64,000 nt of DNA, taken from Blasia pusilla. Taxonomy: Eukaryota; Marchantiophyta; Marchantiopsida; Blasiales. The stretch's first letter is position 1. Each line of letters starts with the position of its first letter. Both the position numbers and the translations under genes were made by a program. The notes beneath the pieces were generated by a model. It was not told where the DNA came from. It made no database searches and saw only the letters and a list, made by a program, of their open reading frames with translations. Below are positions 46,756 through 60,735 of this stretch, in pieces. Location of the stretch: positions 6,262,001-6,326,000 of the forward strand of contig CM114275.1 in the NCBI GenBank assembly GCA_050084515.1, given 5' to 3'.

Positions 46756-49700
46756 ATCAAGTACAAATACAAAAGTCATAGCCGAATCAAAAAGGGAAGG
46801 GGGGGAGAACACAAATGTTCAGAGGTCAATATATTATGATGACCTACTAGTCTACACTTAATGACTTGGATAGGAAATTTACCATTTATGTGCTTAGAGG
46901 ACATATGTTTACGTCAAAGATACATCTTTTTCATGATTATGAGTTTTCGACAAAGCCCTCGTATGCAAAGGGGTTGCAAGGATGGTAGTTGTGCATAATC
47001 AGTGATTTAAGTTACATTGAGAGAGTGGTGGCAAGACCTTTGGACATCTCTATGGTGGTAGCATTATTTGCTTTACTTTGGAACAACCACATGTGAGTTT
47101 CATTATGCTCATAAAAATAAAAGGTTTTATAACATAATTAATATATGATTAAAGAGATAAGGGGATGAAAATAAATCATGGCATTGATACCATAAGATAG
47201 GAGCAAGGTACTATGTATACATAGGGTGCAAGAATCATGAACGACCACATCTTGGAACCTCATAAATGGTTATTACTACGTGAATAAGAAAACATGGGGT
47301 TGAGCATTAAGTGAGCCCCTAAGATATGAGATATTATGGGTGCCCATGAGTTTCAAAGTACTTGGGATGAGAGGCACACATTGCTCATCTTCAGTGTCAT
47401 TTTTTTCAATTGCAACTACTTTTGTGAATCCACTTCATGTAAGTCACAATCAACTCTAATTCGAGTTGACTCTATTTTGCAAATATTTTAAACTTTGTGA
47501 GTAAGTTGCGAGTTTTGTGAAATATAAAAGACTTGCAAACACCATATATCAAGATTTGTTCTCGGGGTTCTTACTTCCACAAAAATACCCCATTATGTGC
47601 GACAAAGTAAGGGGTTTTTTTAATTGTGTCCATCGAAATACTTATTAAGTTTTGTGGAAGAACAATAGGGTTCATTTTATTCCACGGTACTCTTAAGATA
47701 ATAATAGGGTCTTTATATTAGTCGCCCTTCCATGGAAGACGTTCACATAAGATAGGGTATATATTAACAAAATACAAATAATATATGTTTGCATAAAATT
47801 AATCCACTTTTTCTATCTTTATTTATTTATTTTTAAATTACATAAAATTTTCTCCCTAGATAATAAATATTTTGATTTGGAGGGAGAAACTTATTTTTTT
47901 TTAAATGGTTCCCCCCTTAACCATTTTCCCACTATTTCTCCCAACTCCCGAGTAGGTTTGAATCGGGCTTCTACGAGGGCTTCTCTCGAGTAGGCTTGAA
48001 TTTAGGTTTTTTTTCCAAAAAGATTTGAAAGATCAGGAGCCGCCACTCGAAGGAGAAGCTTGGAGCTTGCAGGCACGTTGCGGGCAGGTTTTGGGGATGT
48101 TAAAGATTGACTAACCTTCAAGCAAGCTAGATCAATCGAGACCTTTCCGAATAGCTTTATCCGATTTGTGATGACACCTACCTGTGAAGTAGTTCAAGGA
48201 GATTCTGGGATTTTTAGATGAATTTTTGGGAGATTGTGGATCTTGGAGGGGCACTTCTTTGAAATCGCTCGTCAAAATTGGTTCATCTATAGTCTGTGAG
48301 GTAAGCCTGTGAGCTCTCTCTCTCTTTTATTCCCTCCACAACCAAATTTGCGTTGCCTTTTGTAGTCCTATTGCTTGGCCATTTCTATCACCCCCTCGAT
48401 TGACGTTTAGCACTCATGAACGTCTGATTATCATTACCGCGGTATCATTACCAAATAATCCAATGAAACTTATGGATCTACGTCGAGTCAATGCATGTTT
48501 TTATAAGTGGTGGGAAATAACAACCCCAATTATGTAATATAGAAGTCAAATTCATTGTTTGTGAGGCAAAGAAAGCGTAGTGCCGTGGTATGGTACAGAT
48601 GTTTTGTTCTAGCACTTATATGGTGCATTAATAACCAAATATCTTGATTTCACAAACAATATATGGCAAAGATTCAAGGATGGAGGAAATATTGGGATAT
48701 TGTAGATGTGTCCCATTTGATTTCAAATGACTAACTATGACTGAAGAACCCATTCGGAGTCCATAGCAAATTGTGAGACAAGTGATATTGGGAAAGCTAT
48801 TATGTGACATAGTTTTCAAGTATATAATCCCTCAATGGAGTTTTTCCAGTTGTCGTAGAAGAATGATTGGGGGTATTGATTGAGAAAATCAAGGACTCAA
48901 TTGGATAAAAAATTCAGCAAAAGCCTTCTAGAATGTTAGTACTTGTAACGAAGGTTGCATCATGGGAGCCCATGCATTATACTTATTACCAATGATCATG
49001 GCATTGTAAGGGATGTTTCAATATGCATCTAGGGTTGCGTACGAGTGGAGCTTGTACACTTAATGGGGCATAATGTGGTGATAGAAGATGGGATATGCAA
49101 GCTCAAAGAAAATATGATGGTCATGGATCATTTGGAAAATGGTGGATGAGTCTCAATAGCCATAACTATTGGGGAAATTTCAATGTCTTAGTTGATATCG
49201 ATGTGAGGGCGTGAATGCATCAAATAGAGCTAAAGATGGTGATAGTGCCAACAATGTAGCATTTGGCTAGTATCGGGATTGGGATACTATTGCAACTCTT
49301 CTATATGTACAAAGTGGATTCTCCAATCTTGGTTTATGTGTCGTATATCATAAGTGAAGACAAATATTTGTGTGATATTTGGGGAAGCTAGAGTAGTCAA
49401 TGTAGTAGCACGGTGTTGAAGTAGAGTTAGATTTCCCGAATTGTGAGGCTAGGTAGAAATTCCCAAATAGGATGTGCTCTTGAGCTCATATTTTTTAATT
49501 ATTGAGCAGAACTCGTGATGCTTGGTTGGCCAAAATATTGGGATTTGGATTGTACAAGCATGAGTCTTAAAAGCATCCATTCTAGATTTATATGGCACTT
49601 AAAGGTTTGAGCACACTAACAAAATTTATGTGCCAAAAGTTAGTATTTTGAGTTTAGGTAGATCATTTCATATACAACTATAGGGGAGCGCATATGTTGT

Positions 49701-51530
49701 GGTGACAAGTTTAGATTCATATGACATATTGGTTGGGGTGTAGTGTTACACCAAGGTTGTGAACATCCCAAATCTTCCAATTTTTTCTTCAAAAAAGTCC
49801 TCAAGCTTTGGAAAAACTTTAGGTGTTTGATTCATAGTGTGGTGCCTTGGATGGGTCTTAATTAAATGTCTATTGTCCTTGGAGACCTTCTAAATTCCCC
49901 TTAGAATCCCCAAAAAGTCCCAAAATGTACAATCTTGGTATTTATATCGTAATTTATCCGATCCCTCGCGAGGTTTTTCTCCAAATCTTGTGTTTTACCG
50001 TATGAATTTCACACTTCATTTAGAGGATATAATTTCTCAACCTTTTTGGTGGGATATGCACATTTTTGGCAATAATGTTGGAGATGGGGATAAGCGTGCA
50101 ACAATACGTGTATGCAAAGAAGGATGAGACTTCTCAATTGGGTCTCATTATATTATTTGGCATTGTTAATGGGGCTAATGTTTAAACTTAAATTTGGTGT
50201 TGGCAATGTGTGACTACCAATGATCACTCCTAGTTGACTCCATTAGGCGACTCTCACACATCAATGATAGAAAGTATGCATCATGTGAAGTTTTATATTA
50301 TACCTATACTATTTGGATGCGGCAAGGATAATATCCCTAGCGCAACTTTCTAGGATGTGATGGGTGAACTGGGTATTTCTTGGTGTTGTCGTGTATATAT
50401 AAAAGTGTGTAGTGGTCACCCAAATGTTGAGAGGATACATCCTAGAATATAAGAGATGGGGTTGCAAGCAAGAAATTTTGTGCGTGCAAGAAAACTTCCC
50501 TCATAGACAAGTCTATCTTTTCCATTATTATGTGGCTGAAAACTCTAGTTTCTTAAAATCCACGATCCACTCAGCATTTTTTTGCTTTTATAACTACTTT
50601 TAACACTCAAATAACTAAAAACATGGTTTTCAAAACAAAATTTGGGTTTGGATGGCTTGCGGAGTTGTAGGATTTCTAATAGTACAATATTCTCCATTTC
50701 TATACATCCAAGCTAGCATTCCCGATTTCCTACCTAATGAATATGCATACAACTCATGTATGCAAAATAATTTAATGAGTTATTATATTAGACTAGAAAA
50801 TGGAGCAAACCTACTTCCAAATATATAAATGAAACATGTTTCACAAGTGCACATGGTGGATACTTGATGCTTATTTACCTTGATATAAAGTTTCCTATGT
50901 ACGAACTATCCTAGTAGCTAAATTAGAGAATTTCAATAGCCATGAAATTTCTTATTCCCATTAGTGTGTGGAGCATTGCTAAAAACAATCAACAATGCAT
51001 TATGGGAACGGTTTGACTCCAATTTTGACAATGTGGCGTCGTTGAGGGAATGCACCCACGCCTATCTTGTGCGATAGACCTCCAACATCACCTCTCCTAC
51101 TTTTAGCTATTTCTAAGATTCACTTGTCCTCTTTCTACTCATGTATTGACTCCTCATGTGACTTATTGTATTTCTCCTCCAAGAGGTATGGATGCTCGTC
51201 CATTGAGATGCAATATTTCTTACCATGCGAGGTATCCCTTCCATGTAATGAGCATATATACTCATCAAGAATACGATCTTCTTGTTTAGTTTTTGGGTTT
51301 TGTTTTGTACAGTGATTTTATTTTACATTTTGTATCAAGTGAACATAATGGTACAATTGGGACCATAATGAACCAAATTTCAACTCAAATGCTTCTATTC
51401 ATTAAAAGAATACTTATCTTGTTTTTCATTACAAGGTTTGATTGCAGAATCAAAATGACATTGTGATTTGGGGACTTTGGATTGTATGGTCATTTTTTAT
51501 ATATTCTATGCCCACTTCTCGTTATGTACC
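46756..51530. other. AT-rich transposon debris, including a decayed gypsy protease-like stretch
   Basis: No intact gene. Around 49650-49745 the translation contains SYDILVG in a retroelement-protease-like context, so old gypsy material is likely, but stops are dense. Open frames at 50412-50603 and 51067-51315 have no domain. Confidence 0.35.
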
Positions 51531-51534
51531 ATTA

Positions 51535-51720
51535 ATCTAAACGAACCCATTTTATGAGGAAAAGCTTAGATTAATGATCCCTACTAAGACGTCAAAGCAG
51601 TTACAATTATATGATGTAGGTGGTTTAAGGCTATATGATGAAGGTGGTTTATGGTTTAGTAGAGCATTATTAGCTAGGATGATCTAACCCTATCTTACAT
51701 AAGGGTGTTCAAGAAAAACA
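51535..51720 (+). mobile_element. Diverged partial copy of the Copia-type LTR
   Basis: Aligns with about 29607-29730 of the solo LTR: ccattaa, tatgaggaaaagcttagatt, acgtc, gatctaaccctat are shared in order. Termini and target duplication cannot be seen. Confidence 0.55.
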
Positions 51721-51958
51721 AATATGCGTGGTATGATTAGGTTGAGTTATTGTTTAAGATAAATTACTCATACTGATTTGTTACCATTCTAATCTTGTAC
51801 ATAAAGTCATTTACATGAAATGTCTAAAGATACCAACATGATCTACGAAGGGGGTCGTGGGCTATTAGTCATTAATATATCTATGATGAATCAAATATTA
51901 TTAATACGTTGGCATACGATATGGAGCATGTATATGTATGGATCAATTAGCTATTGAG

Positions 51959-51959
<1 letters not shown>

Positions 51960-51994
<35 letters not shown>
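51960..51994. repeat. (TA)n microsatellite
   Basis: An uninterrupted run of about 35 bp of TA. Confidence 0.95.
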
Positions 51995-51999
<5 letters not shown>

Positions 52000-53232
52000 A
52001 AATGAATAATACCATACTTGCAGGTTCAAATTGGATTTTATGATTGTGCAACATACAAAAAAAGCCTCAGACATGTGAAAAGAAACCCAAGTAAACCAAC
52101 ACATTGCTCTACTTTGATGAATCAGAATTCCATCATAAGTCCGATCATAATCACATCAAAATTTGCATATGGATAGATTAGTTTAAATTGGGCTCAATGA
52201 CCCATCAATTGGCTCACAAGAATTTGTTCCATTTAAAGTAAAACTGGGAATCTATCTCATTCTACAAGAAATGAGTGTTTTGACTTTGTCAAATGGACCA
52301 TACAATAATGTACAGCCCATCCTAGTTGCAGGCCTTCCTATCTTTAACCTTTCTAATTAAAAACGTCAAATGAAATGTGAAAGATTAGAATACTCGTATG
52401 AAACAAAGAAATTTCTCTACATCTACTAGTTATGGAAGGTATTAGCCAATGTTCAAATCAATCGAAATCTGATTTGTGTTTGAGTTTTGAGTACACTTTC
52501 CAAAAGCTTCTACATTGAAAATTTTGAACAACACAAATGCACCCTACTCGACATTCATAGGAACTCTATTCTCATAGAAGGGACATTATTACCTCTTTAG
52601 CTGCAGCTTTCACAATCACATTAGACTTGAATTCCCAGATCTATTTATTCATCCATTTTTTAAGCATTTTTTTCTATCTCGGATGATCCTCATAAAAGTG
52701 AGCCCACCTAATCTGCCTTACGTATGTTGTAAGGATATAGAAACAATTTCATTTTTTCAGAGAAGCAATAAGACTATACAACCAGATCTCATTTCATAAA
52801 GATTAATATCCATGTACTTGAGATGAAGAGATGTCGTCTTTGTCTTAACATTCCTAGTTAGGGAATAGCTACATATATAAAAGAAGAATTCTCTAGAGCT
52901 CTCTTGAACAGAAAGTAACATTTCTCAAATTTTTAGAACTCAATCAATCATTAGAGGAACACACTTCAAACCTCCATAAATTCAGCCATGTTTGTCATTA
53001 TAGAAGAACAGTGATGAATATACACAAAGCTAGAGTGCACATCTACTTTGTGCTCTCAGTTGCTTTAGCGCATTATTGTCATATGGTCATTTTTTAGAGG
53101 GACATGGAAAATGAGTTTTTCTAATTGAATTTGAGAATCCGGTGGTGAACTATGGATAGATGCAACTAAAATAAACCCAACATGAGGATTTAATAGGATT
53201 AAATAAATTTATGAAGTATTGGGCCTACGATC

Positions 53233-53288
<56 letters not shown>

Positions 53289-55649
53289 AGAGAATGAATG
53301 AATAGATTTATTGACCATGGGGATCCCACACGGCCATTGGACTTAGTTTTGAAGAATTAACAACAATTTGAAGAAAGAACTCGCAAAGCATCAACCAGAG
53401 CGTAAGAGATTCTTTGTGCAAGGTGATTTTCCCAAGACTTCATAGAAGTATGTAAGAATTTAGCAATGTGAATATGATTGTGCCTAGCCATGAATTCGGA
53501 GACCATTGAGCCATAAGTTGCAAAATCTACACAATATATCTTCTTCTTTTTTTTCGGTAAGAAGTTTCCTTTCTGAATCTCAAGGTCAGTTGAGCCACAT
53601 CTAAATCTCGCCAATGTATGGCGTAACTTAGAGAGAGAGAGAGAGTCAATGGCACGAAAAGGGGCGTAGTCTATGCAAGAGGAGAGTGTACATATCTCCT
53701 TGTGACAAACAAGTTTCTATCTTATTAGCGATATCTTGGTGGCTATTGGCCTTCGTGTTTGGACTTTATAGTTGATTGTGTGAGTTTTGTGTTTTGCGTG
53801 GTTGATCAATGAAATTAAAGTATATTATACAATGATGTATACATAGATGAAATTTCATGCCCATTAGATCCCTCAACTTGTGGTGCTAGGCCGGATTGGT
53901 GCCCCCGTCACATATATTTCCCCTTCCATTCTCTCAATTAATAAAAAAAAATTCTTAAATAAAATATAAATAAATAAATAAACATTTCCATAAACAATAC
54001 TCATTCTCTCCCAACTCCTCCCACCAAAACAACACAGAATAATTAGATTTATACTGAGTTAATTAATTTTTTCCCTCTTCCATTTATTTCCCCTTCCTAA
54101 AATATCATATATGAATTAATGGACCAAATTGCATACTTGTTACTATCTTTCTATATAATAATTGTCAATCCCATATGTATAACACAACTAGATAGTGAGA
54201 TAATAAGACAAAATAGGCAACAGGTTTGAATTTTGTTATTTGAATCATATTAGATAGGTAGAAATAGATAGGGATAGAGAAAACGGATAGGGATCTAAGT
54301 GGAATAGACAAATAAAATAAAATAAAATAAAATAAAATAATTTAATATTATAATGGGTGACTATAAATATTAATACATCGGAATAATTATGAGAAATAAC
54401 AAAAAATATAATTTGTGCCTTAATTCATATTAAATGGAAAGGGAAAATAAATTTTAATGGATAAGGAATAGATTTTGTTTAAATTTTATGGAAGGGTAAA
54501 ATTACTTAGGGGATTGGAATATCATTTAAATTTGAATGGAGGACACATATGGCGACTAGGCAACAAGAAAAAAGAGTATATATATATATACATACACATA
54601 CATACATACATAATCTTGTCTTATTATATGAAGATCAATGAGGTCGATTCTACCTCATTTCTTCCTTCTTGGGTATGAAAATATTTTTCCTACCATCCTC
54701 GCCTATGTTTTTACTCTCCTCATCACCCTCCATGCGCCATATATCCAAAACTAAAATATTGTTTCCCATCCTCTACAACAACATCTCTTTGGCTTAATGC
54801 CATACCCAATCCTCTCCATCTAAATATGATAATTTACATGTAGGTGATTCTTATAAATTATTCTCAATGAAATCCTACCTTATTATACAAAGTCAAAACT
54901 TGTAGGATTAATAACTACTACTCTGTCTCCCAATAGTAAAAATCCACCTCAAGGAAAAACTAGATCAACTAGATGACTAGAGTTTGTTTTCATTGTTGAA
55001 GATAGAATATGTAATTGCTCTTGCCCAATTGTGTATCATGAAGTATGAGGTGTGCATACAATTGATTCTTTGAACACATCATGGTTAGTCATTCATCCAT
55101 TTCCATATACATATGAACAAATATGAATATCCTTCATATCAACAATTCTCTATGTCCTTTTCTTAAATATTTGATGGATCTTTCCATCCACTTTTATTCA
55201 TGTCTTGTATATTCCATAAAAGGAAAGAGACACCTTATCATTCAATCACGAGGTTTCATTTATTTAATTTAAAAATATAAGATTTGTGATTTTAATAATA
55301 ATAATAATAAATACTAAAATTTCCATTTGTAAATTGTAAACCATTCATAATTTAATGAATTTTTTTTCCTTTTCTATGATATCCTTTATTTTCTCTTATA
55401 AAAATTTTAAACCCCATTAATAAAAACATTTTCCCCATATCATAAGCCGCTCCTCACTTCTTCAAATAATAGTATGGATAAGTGGTTTAAATAAATTTAA
55501 ATGCATGATAGGTATGGATCATCATCATCGATAAATAATCACAATCCATATCCTCTCATTATTTTAAAAAGGATCCTACATGGAAATAAATTATTTCTAT
55601 AATTACTAGGAAGAATTTTCATCTGCATAATTGACATCCCATTAATACG
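51995..55649. other. AT-rich intergenic DNA with simple repeats
   Basis: No gene recognised. Holds a (GA)n run at 53238-53285, an (AAAAT)n run near 54310-54340, and TA/CATA runs near 54579-54612. Confidence 0.5.
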
Positions 55650-55847
55650 TCTATGTAATTAAAAAGGATGGGGTTTGAGGAAACCCTCCTCCAATGTTGA
55701 CATGTGTAATTTTTGCTCTCCTCTAGTGTTGATACTTTGTAGTATTTAACAAAAGAATTAAACGAAGAGGTGTCTTAATAGGTGAATTAAATGATATCTT
55801 ACTTTTATTGTGATTTTCACCCGTGCATAGCATGGGCATTGTGTTAG
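55650..55847 (+). mobile_element. Mini-Helitron, diverged
   Basis: Starts TCTATGTAATTAAAAAGGATGG and ends with the hairpin CCCGTGC-ATA-GCATGGG followed by CATTGTGTTAG then T. The 3' tetranucleotide is TTAG instead of CTRR and the base before the 5' end is G, so the borders have drifted. It has no coding capacity. Confidence 0.65.
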
Positions 55848-57449
55848 TGTTAATCATTTAGGGTCTCTTCATATTTAGGAAAATATAAAATATAAAAATA
55901 TAATGTATAAAGAAAAAAAAAGATATCTAATCAATCTAATATGAATCGGCTTTAACATTCATTTCATATTAATTATGTACGATACCATATTCCAATTATA
56001 ATATAAAATAAATTATTGAGTGTTCCATTCATACACAATCACAAATAACTTATCATTTCATGTATGTTCAAACGTTACAATTTTATCTCTATATTTTTTA
56101 TTTAATAAACATATTCCTATGGTAGAAAAGGAAATATATATCTCATCATTTCATTATGATGCTCTGCAATTTAAAAATATTCTTTCCATATGAATGAGGC
56201 AATCTCACTTCCTTAAATTTTAATATTGATGAAACTATTAAGTATTACATTCATCCATAATCACATGTAATTTAATGACTCATCTTATTTCAAAAGATTA
56301 ATATGGCACTTCCCATCATTTCCTCATTGGAAAAAAAATGACTTGATTTAGAAGGTAATTTTCTCATATCATAGTCCCACCTTCCCCCCTATCTTAATCA
56401 ATAGTTGGTAAATATATATAGAAATTTTTTTTGTTTGCAAAATTCTCGGAAGGTTGATATTTTTGAAAAGCCTTTGTATGGATAAGAAACTTTGAAGTGT
56501 ATACGACAACTTCAATCTTCTAGATGAAGCCCTTGTGTTTGCTGGTCTATGAGATTACCATAAGTGTTGAGGACCGCAAGACCCTATATAGACCTCCAAG
56601 TTGTGAATGGAGAGTGCAATGCATGCTTGAAAGGAAACACATCATATAAAGATAATAATGCTACTATTTGATAAGTTGTATACGTTCATGATATGGCACG
56701 CGATAGAAACTCTTGAAAATGGTACTATTCCATGAATGTAGGTTAAAGAGTTATATTAAAATTAAATTCAAATCCCCTCCCTTCCCCCAAAAAAAGAGGC
56801 ATTTCTTCAACTGAGTCAAGTGAAAATTATTTGGACAGAGCCATTTCAATAAGATACCGACCACTTATGAATGTCTAACATGAAACAACACTAGTGTAAT
56901 CCCGTCATATGCACGAGTTTAAATTACCTACCATAATTAAGTCTCAAAATTTTAAGTACCATTTTAAATTGATTTCGAGCAATCTTATTGGCTCAAAAGG
57001 TGAACATTCTTATTAACTTAAAGTACCAAGTGTCAAGAGGAGAAGTGTTTGCAAAATTAAAAGGGTACTCTCCAACAATAATATAGATGTACAAGTGATA
57101 TTTTCCCCATATACATGCGCTTTCATTACGATTCCCACTTCAACGTGTTTTCCTAATGAAAGAAGAAGAAAACAACGAAAGGAGCCGCGGTTGGTATATG
57201 AGGATATTGGTTGATTAGCAATTCACGTTGGTAATTTGGCTTCTCTATCTCACCACACTGATAAGGACCCGTAAGAGACCGTGCAATGCACGAATCCCTT
57301 ATTAATAGCTCATGTTTAAACATAACTCTCCTTACCAATTTTTGCACAACCCCCTTAAAATGACCAAAAGTATTTTTGAAAGAAATCTAGTGACAAAGTG
57401 CATGCACCAACATCTCCAATTAGTTAGTTATTTAGTAAGTGTGTGTGTA
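55848..57449. other. AT-rich spacer without recognised features
   Basis: No domain or terminal repeat was recognised. Confidence 0.3.
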
Positions 57450-57634
57450 TATGTATATATATATAAATATATAGAAATATATATATAAGAATCTTGGGTT
57501 TCAGACAGGGGCTTCCTCCGCATGACACATGCATTTTAGATCCTTCTCGTGCTGACATGTGGCGGATTTAACGGGAGCTAACAGTCTAGGGGACATAGAA
57601 GATTTCACCCGTGCATCGCATGGGCACCGACTAG
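57450..57634 (+). mobile_element. Helitron 3' end with uncertain 5' border
   Basis: Hairpin CCCGTGC-ATC-GCATGGG followed by CACCGACTAG. The interior (cttcctccgcatgacacatgcatttt, ctgacatgtggcg) is related to the copies at 46313 and 55650. The 5' border lies somewhere in the TA-rich stretch near 57450-57480. Confidence 0.6.
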
Positions 57635-58357
57635 CATATTTTTGGAAACCAATATGGAAACATGGGGCATTTATTGTTGGTTTTATTTTTTATATCTATG
57701 ATTAACCAAAAATTGAATCCAGAAATACTCGTGGAATAGGTATTCCCCACATGGGAACAAAGTGCAACAATGATTATCTAGAATTACTGTTTTTCGTTCT
57801 CACGGGTAGGTTAAAATAAAGAGAGCACATGAGAAGTGAAAGTAAGAGAATCGGAGAAAGGTGAAAAGTAAGTCGGTAAAAACGAACGAACGCTCGGATC
57901 AAGTCCGAAACTATTTGTTTCCTTCTCTGTGGCGTAACTCGGGTGTTCCCTTAGACGGGGTGGCAAGCAAATATCCCTAAAATCTTATACCGTGCGATCG
58001 GATGCATCGGACGACGTGGAGCGCACGGCTCGCGAAAAGTTCAAAGTGTTTACAGACAGACTCTCGGAGCGACTGAGAGGGGCACAGAGAGAGAGAGAGA
58101 GAGAGAGAGAGGACGAATGAATGAGGGAGAGAGGGAGAGAGGGAGAGGAGGAGGAGGAGGAGGAGGAGAGCGGAGGAGAGGCGTTGAGAGAATCGATCGA
58201 GGGAGGGGAATTGCGGGGGCGATTGGGGAGGCGGAGGGCGGAATTGGAGAGGAGGGAGGATTGCGCTCGCGTTGATGTGGTTTTCGTGCGGGTTGGTTGG
58301 GATTTAAGAGCGGTGGAGGAGGGGTTTTGGCTGCGGAATTTGACGAGCGGGACGACA
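57635..58357 (+). promoter_or_regulatory. Promoter/5' UTR of the cyclin-like gene with GA-rich tracts
   Basis: A (GA)n tract (58086-58112) and GAGGAGG runs (about 58147-58170) precede the start codon, a purine-rich 5' UTR pattern frequent in plant genes. An ATG at 58121 opens the same frame 79 codons upstream but would add only low-complexity residues. Confidence 0.45.
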
Positions 58358-60735
58358 ATGGCCTTGGTGGTGCCGGAGAGGGAGGTGAGCGAGAGAGAGG
58401 CGAATGCAGAACAATTGGAAAGGGAGGTGGAGTGCGGAGATGAAATTGAGAAGGTGAGCGCAGAAGGAGAAGGAGAGAGTGAGGGTAAATTGGAGTTTGA
58501 GCAAGAGCAAGAGCAAGAGCAAGAGCAAGAGCAAGAGCAAGAGCAAGAGGAGGAGGAGGAGGTTTCGAGGATGATGGAAGGAGAAGGAGAAAGAGAAGAC
58601 GAAGATGACGAAGAGGAGGACGATGAAGATGAGGAGGAAGCGAAGGAGGAGGAGGAAGAGGAGGAGTTGAATTCGTCGGTGATCCTGCGAATTAAGAGGT
58701 ATCCGCCTTCGGTGATCGTTCAATATGCGGAGGACGGAGAGCACGTGGAATTTGAGAGGCACGAGAGCTCCGACCAGACGGAATCGTCGGATTCTGAGGA
58801 CGAAGACGATGAAGAGGAGGTTGAGGTTGAGGTAGCGCCGGAGTATACCTCTGACTGGTGGACGGAGGCCCGCCTCAAAGTTCTGCTGGAGAAAACCACG
58901 GCCCGAACGCGAGCAGCCGGAGGGGATAATGCTCGCGGTGCCGCTACGGAGGGACTTTACACAGTCGATGGGGATTACGATACCCTTTTCCTTCCTCAGC
59001 TGGAGAATGTTCGTGTGCAGGCTAATCGATCTATTTTGGTCAATCGTATGGCTCAAGTACGGCATTTGAACGCCCCTTCCTGCCCCTCCTGTTGCATGTT
59101 AAGAGTCGGTGTTGGCCCATCTTTGTCGGCGTGTGCTAGGAAATGCGGGAGAGGCATAATGGTGTAGTTTTAGCGATCTGCAGTGAGTCGGGTCTTCGAG
59201 CTTTTTCTGCCTCTTTCCGATGCAATTTCAGGGGATTGTGCGCTTGGGGAAAATTGGTGTGTGAATCGGATGTTGACATGCGCTTGTGGATGTCATGAAG
59301 GCGGCGTTGAGAATGAAACTACCTCCGTCAGGGCTGTACCTGGCCGTGCTGTTGCTGGATTTCTACTGGAACCATGATCGAAGCATGGGAAGACGTATGG
59401 ATTCTGTACAGTTGCAAGTGCTGGCTTACACTTGCCTCTACGTGGCGAGCAATCGTTTTGTAACCCTGGTCAGGTAATGTTTTCTGCCTCAGCTGCAGTT
59501 CAGTTTACTGCGGCTGCTGCAACAATGATCCAGTCCGATCGGCGAGTCCCGTATTCGTTTGTTTCCCACCCGTTCACGGATTGTTCTTCCGTTCCTGTAT
59601 GTGCAAGGTTTCTCCCCGAGTCTGATGAGGATTCCGTGCTCGTTTGGTCATGCAGGACGCCTGATGAATTCTGCCAGTGGGCTGGAGTCGCGGAAGGGAG
59701 CGTGAAGGGGTGTATGGTAATCAGGCAATTGGAAGCCCTCGAAAGGCTGTTGCAAGGTCCCGAGAATGTGTCCTCCGTCACGTGCCAATCGCTTTGGTAA
59801 GAGTTCGAGCCGATTATAGGTCAAATTTCCTTTCGTGCAACCGGCCTTCTGAATGACTGCGGCACGTTTCACACAATGTAACAGTACCTCATCGTCGTGG
59901 TCCTTACGTCGTCTAGGCGTCTCCTCTCCCAAGCTGAGGTTGCCCACCAATGGAACAGAAATGGGCTGAGGCATAGATGTTCAGCGGTGAACTGCGAGGA
60001 AATAGGGGTCGTGAAAATGTCGGTAAATGAGTCGCTTTGGTGATCAAAGAAGATAGCTTTGACCTAATTTCGCATACGAATTCAGCGTAGGGGAGAGGGT
60101 GCAGTTGCCGGAAACCTAATTCGCGCGGTGTAAACGTGTAGGGCTCTCATGGGACAGTATCGAGTTGAGGAGCACATGTCACAGTTCATCAGGCACTTGG
60201 AAAGTACGGAATATGGAGGTGCATATTTTCCGTCGTCTGCTGTGAAAGCCTCTCATGCTGCCTTCGGGAGAATAGCAGCAACGACCAACTCCCTGGAAGA
60301 CTCCAGGAAGGTAATGAATTGACCCAAGTACCTTCCGATCCATTCCCAGCTTCAATCGTCAATGATTGTCGCCGAGTGGGGAGCCCTTCATGTGGTAGTG
60401 ATCCATGATGATTGTGTCGTCGTGAACAAGTCCTGGGTTGCGTCTTATGCAAAATATGAATCCTCGAACAGGGGAAGGCGCTGTCAATGCATACCGCAGA
60501 CGAGACGCAACATATGCAAAACGTCGTACTGAGAACTGTTTGTGGCCGCCCAGCTATGCAATTCATTGAAACTTACGTTCGTCGTCTCTTTCAGGTGATG
60601 ACCGGACTCTTATCCTTGGCTTCAATGGCCATAGGGATGAAGAGGAGGATGCAAGATACGTCGATGGACAGTTCAGAGACCAACAGCAACAAACCAGCGA
60701 AGCTCGTTTGCCTTCCCAAAATTGCAGTGCTCTGA
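58358..60735 (+). CDS. Divergent cyclin-box protein with acidic N-terminus
   Basis: Five exons join in frame to 440 aa: 58358-59056, 59301-59473, 59656-59796, 60142-60310, 60595-60735 (TGA). The start at 58358 is chosen for its strong context (ACAATGGCC). Residues 47-64 are a Glu-Gln repeat, about 65-103 are nearly all acidic, and a conserved-looking VILRIKRYPPSVIVQYAEDG follows. The cyclin fold begins with RSILVNRMAQ, AALRMKLPPSGLYLAVLLLD and DSVQLQVLAYTCLYVASN, then TPDEFCQWAGVAEGSVKG and MVIRQLEALERLLQ. This matches the cyclin N-box helix pattern, with helix 5 and a C-terminal part after it. The usual SKYEE is replaced by SNRFV. Cyclins activate CDKs; whether this one does is open. The layout recalls meiotic SDS-type or other orphan plant cyclins, but subclass is not secure. 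The last exon could be read in another frame, but phase 0 is forced by exon 4. Confidence 0.75.

Noticed and set aside
49640-49760. A usable protease gene in the AT-rich region
   Set aside because: Only a short SYDILVG-like stretch is visible among dense stops; it is mentioned as debris, not as a gene.
58121-58357. Upstream ATG as the cyclin-like protein start
   Set aside because: The added 79 residues are low-complexity Arg/Glu from GA-rich DNA, and the ATG at 58358 has a much better context. A longer form cannot be fully excluded.
58304-59065. 253-codon leucine/isoleucine-rich frame on the minus strand
   Set aside because: It is the antisense of the acidic, GAG/GAA-rich exon 1 of the cyclin-like gene; poly-Leu comes from the complement of poly-Glu codons.
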